Source: a virus. From it: DNA of 22,428 bases. The position numbers and the translations under genes were made by a program. The stretch covers positions 1 to 22,428 of IMG/VR virus record IMGVR_UViG_3300049846_003083. One strand, given 5' to 3'. Shown in pieces: positions 21,044-22,428 of the stretch; the first letter of the stretch is position 1, and every line of letters begins with the position of its first letter. Below the pieces are notes generated by a model. It ran no database searches and was not told where the DNA came from. It saw only the letters and a program-made list of their open reading frames with translations.

Positions 21044-21217
21044 ATGACGGTAGTACACACATGCACAAACGGGCACTCAATAAACTACGACCTGTATAGC
21101 GAAGGTGTATTCAATAGAACCAACCAAGAAGCATACGACCGTTGGCGCTGCCCCCAATGCCGATCGCAACTCAAAGAAAGAAAGTTTATTGACGACATAA
21201 AAGAAAGGAGAACATAA
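21044..21217 (+). CDS. Zinc-binding micro-protein, 57 aa
   Basis: 57 residues with Cys7-x3-His11 and CPQC further on, a likely zinc site in a strand-rich fold, then a basic helix. ATG 21044 is preferred to GTG 21035, which has no room for its ribosome site; GAGG lies nine bases before the ATG. Confidence 0.6.
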   Translation: MTVVHTCTNGHSINYDLYSEGVFNRTNQEAYDRWRCPQCRSQLKERKFIDDIKERRT

Positions 21218-21218
21218 A

Positions 21219-21818
21219 ATGACCGAAAACATACAAATCGAAGTCGCAGCTGTAAGTCTCACAAACACAGGATTAAAGTCGAGCGAAGACGGAAAATGGT
21301 ACAATTACGGCGGCAAAGACAAAGAAGCAGTCAATGAAGTCATAGCGCAGATACACCGCGGCGACACCGTGGGCTTGGCGCTTGTTGACGGCAAGTTTAC
21401 CGAGCTCGTAGTGCTTTCTCGAGCCAGTAGCTCGAACAAAAGCGCACCTGTAGCTAATAGCTCCCGCCAGCTCGGTGATGATTACGAGACGTATCAGGAC
21501 TTGTTGGTGCGTCTTAAAGAAGAAACGGCTGGTCGTTACAGTATAGAAACCAAGGCTTTAGAGATAGACTCGAAGGAAAAGAGGGCTATTTTTCAGGCTC
21601 ACGTAAAGGGGGAATTCGGTGTTGTTACGCGCCAGAAGCTGGTTGCTGATAAGATCGTTGGAATACAAGAGCCTAACGCTCGCTGGGCTACTGGTCATGG
21701 TGATTGCGATCAGGAGAATGGCGGCGTGGTTAGGTCTCATTATATTCGTATGGCTGAAACCCGTGCTGTTGCTCGCGCTCTTAGGGCTATATTGGGTATT
21801 GATCAGGGGGGTGATTAG
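21219..21818 (+). CDS. Candidate ssDNA-binding / annealing protein (ERF/Rad52-like)
   Basis: 199 residues. Residues 5-68 are strand-rich (Ile-Gln-Ile-Glu-Val, Val-Gly-Leu-Ala-Leu-Val, Leu-Val-Val-Leu) and could be an OB-like domain; a Ser/Asn linker follows. The C-terminal half has strands with Arg-Ala-Ile-Phe-Gln-Ala-His-Val-Lys-Gly, an ATGHGD turn (157-162) and RMAETRAVARALRAI (177-191), the helix signature seen in ERF/Rad52-like annealing proteins. Such a protein would pair single strands in viral recombination or replication. AAAGGAGAAC precedes the ATG. The assignment rests on that one motif and could be wrong. Confidence 0.5.
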   Translation: MTENIQIEVAAVSLTNTGLKSSEDGKWYNYGGKDKEAVNEVIAQIHRGDTVGLALVDGKFTELVVLSRASSSNKSAPVANSSRQLGDDYETYQDLLVRLKEETAGRYSIETKALEIDSKEKRAIFQAHVKGEFGVVTRQKLVADKIVGIQEPNARWATGHGDCDQENGGVVRSHYIRMAETRAVARALRAILGIDQGGD

Positions 21819-21820
21819 TT

Positions 21821-21973
21821 TTGGTTGTTTCTCGTTTTGTTGAGAGTTCTTTTGTTACTTCTGTTGATTTTTCCGCTCCTTATTGGCGTTGTCGGGCTTG
21901 TGGTTGTCGTAGTTTGCCTGAGGCTCGTAAGTGTTGGTTTTGTTTTGTTGTTAAGGGAAACAGTTGTAAGTAG
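21821..21973 (+). CDS. Zinc-ribbon micro-protein with TTG start, 50 aa
   Basis: 50 residues with CRACGC and CWFC knuckles. The start is TTG at 21821, with GGTGAT (21810-21815) five bases upstream, a perfect part of the Shine-Dalgarno consensus. It follows the annealing-like protein by two bases, ends at TAG in GTAGCTAC, and is extremely T-rich (30 of 60 bases at 21841-21900). Confidence 0.6.
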   Translation: MVVSRFVESSFVTSVDFSAPYWRCRACGCRSLPEARKCWFCFVVKGNSCK

Positions 21974-21996
21974 CTACTTCCAATAGATTAATATAC
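21970..21996 (+). promoter_or_regulatory. Promoter of the last unit, with GTAGCTAC element
   Basis: TTAATATAC at 21988-21996 is the TATA box; transcription should begin near 22017 and the ATG is at 22036 with GAGGT seven bases before it. GTAGCTAC at 21970-21977 is a perfect palindrome and includes the preceding stop codon. Confidence 0.55.
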
Positions 21997-22035
21997 TCCC
22001 GAATAAAGAATAATTACACAACAGAGGTTTAGAAG

Positions 22036-22329
22036 ATGCAAGAAAAAACGCACTACAAAATAATGCTCGGAATACTCGCAACACTCGTACTAATACTAAG
22101 CATAAGCCTTTGGTATCTCAACCAAACGTACCAAACACTTCTCGACGTTAACGAGAAACTTCCTGAAATCGTAGCACAAAAGACTCTTGACGATGTTGCT
22201 AACGCCGTTAATTCCGTATCGAGCCAGAATTATGGGTACTTAACTGCTACTTTTGGTAATGGTACTTACGAGTGTTTTCAAAGGGACAGTCCTGCGATGA
22301 GTGAGTTGCTGGAGAAGTTGTCGCAATGA
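22036..22329 (+). CDS. Small membrane-anchored protein, 97 aa
   Basis: 97 residues. A short charged start, one hydrophobic helix (about 9-27), then a soluble part with helix (33-62) and a strand-rich region with Asn-Gly-Thr (a sequon) and a Cys. Likely extracytoplasmic beyond the helix. No family known. Its stop, TGA 22327-22329, is followed by a short T-run (22336-22341) and then the tRNA. Confidence 0.6.
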   Translation: MQEKTHYKIMLGILATLVLILSISLWYLNQTYQTLLDVNEKLPEIVAQKTLDDVANAVNSVSSQNYGYLTATFGNGTYECFQRDSPAMSELLEKLSQ

Positions 22330-22346
22330 AAAAAGTTTTTTATTAC

Positions 22347-22420
22347 GGTTCTTTGGCGCAGTCTGGTGGCGCAGCCTCCTTATACGGGGACGGTCGGGGG
22401 TTCAAATCCCTCAAGAACCA
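22347..22420 (+). tRNA. tRNA-Ile (anticodon UAU)
   Basis: Full cloverleaf: acceptor stem GGTTCTT with AAGAACC (22347-22353, 22413-22419), discriminator A at 22420, D-stem GCGC/GCGC with GG in the loop, anticodon stem 22374-22378 with 22386-22390 (one G-A mismatch at its base), anticodon TAT at 22381-22383, and T-stem GGGGG/CCCTC (one G-U pair) around TTCAAAT. No CCA is encoded. It reads AUA, the isoleucine codon that this window uses heavily. Confidence 0.85.
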
Positions 22421-22428
22421 CTCACACT

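Noticed and set aside
22326-22428. Open frame from ATG 22326 through the tRNA to the window edge
   Set aside because: It overlaps a complete cloverleaf, and the ATGA overlap alone is not enough. The gene would have to continue outside the window, so it cannot be judged here; it is mentioned in the tRNA finding.
1-22428. CRISPR arrays, insertion sequences and rRNA genes
   Set aside because: I saw no regular repeat-spacer pattern, no transposase-like protein with terminal repeats, and no rRNA-like conserved stretch.

Overview
The window looks like part of the genome of a tailed archaeal virus (class Caudoviricetes, siphovirus-like), or of a provirus of that kind. The evidence for an archaeal host is in the DNA. 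At least nine TATA boxes of the archaeal type lie about 22-35 bases ahead of the likely transcription starts, and several first genes have very short leaders. Many very small zinc-ribbon proteins are present, one surface protein has an archaeal/PEP-CTERM-like tail anchor, and isoleucine is written mostly as ATA. The host lineage cannot be named from this sequence. Every supported gene is on the + strand, packed with ATGA/GTGA stop-start overlaps.

Layout. 1-2624: the end of an unknown gene, a membrane-anchored glycosidase-like protein, and two small coupled genes, the second a secreted membrane-anchored protein. 2688-4117: head-tail connection genes (adaptor-like, small protein, head-closure-like, HK97 gp10-like). 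4265-9716: tail terminator, major tail tube protein, tail assembly chaperone with a likely -1 frameshift, a short tape measure, and a baseplate hub with a LamG-like domain inserted in it. 9749-11564: three small tail-tip or fibre-like proteins and a transglutaminase-like cysteine peptidase. 11619-17152: a glycan-modification cassette with two GT-B glycosyltransferases, a GT-A enzyme, a GT-A/methyltransferase fusion, a free methyltransferase, a zinc ribbon and two unknown small genes. 17231-17838: two overlapping membrane proteins that could be a lysis or envelope module. 17870-18022: a non-coding segment able to form a long hairpin with internal stems, directly ahead of a PD-(D/E)XK nuclease. 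18798-21973: early-type genes, comprising a run of micro-proteins (several zinc-binding), a winged-helix protein, a ribbon-helix-helix regulator with a complex control region, and an ERF/Rad52-like candidate single-strand annealing protein. 22036-22420: a small membrane protein and a tRNA-Ile(UAU).

How it fits together. The 2.7-11.6 kb block is a normal siphovirus morphogenesis order. Around it the virus carries an unusual amount of carbohydrate biology: a glycosidase, a LamG domain built into the tail hub, and four glycosyltransferases with methyltransferases. This suggests the virus binds, trims and decorates glycans on the host surface or on its own virion. The most interesting signals outside the gene list are: (a) base composition that starts T-poor after most promoters, rises to T-rich at the end of the unit, then resets; (b) a GTAGATAC-like element 18-24 bases ahead of the TATA box in several units, usually containing the stop codon of the gene before; (c) the structured element in front of the nuclease gene; (d) the frameshift site in the tail chaperone; (e) the repeats, hairpin and leader ORF in front of the RHH gene.
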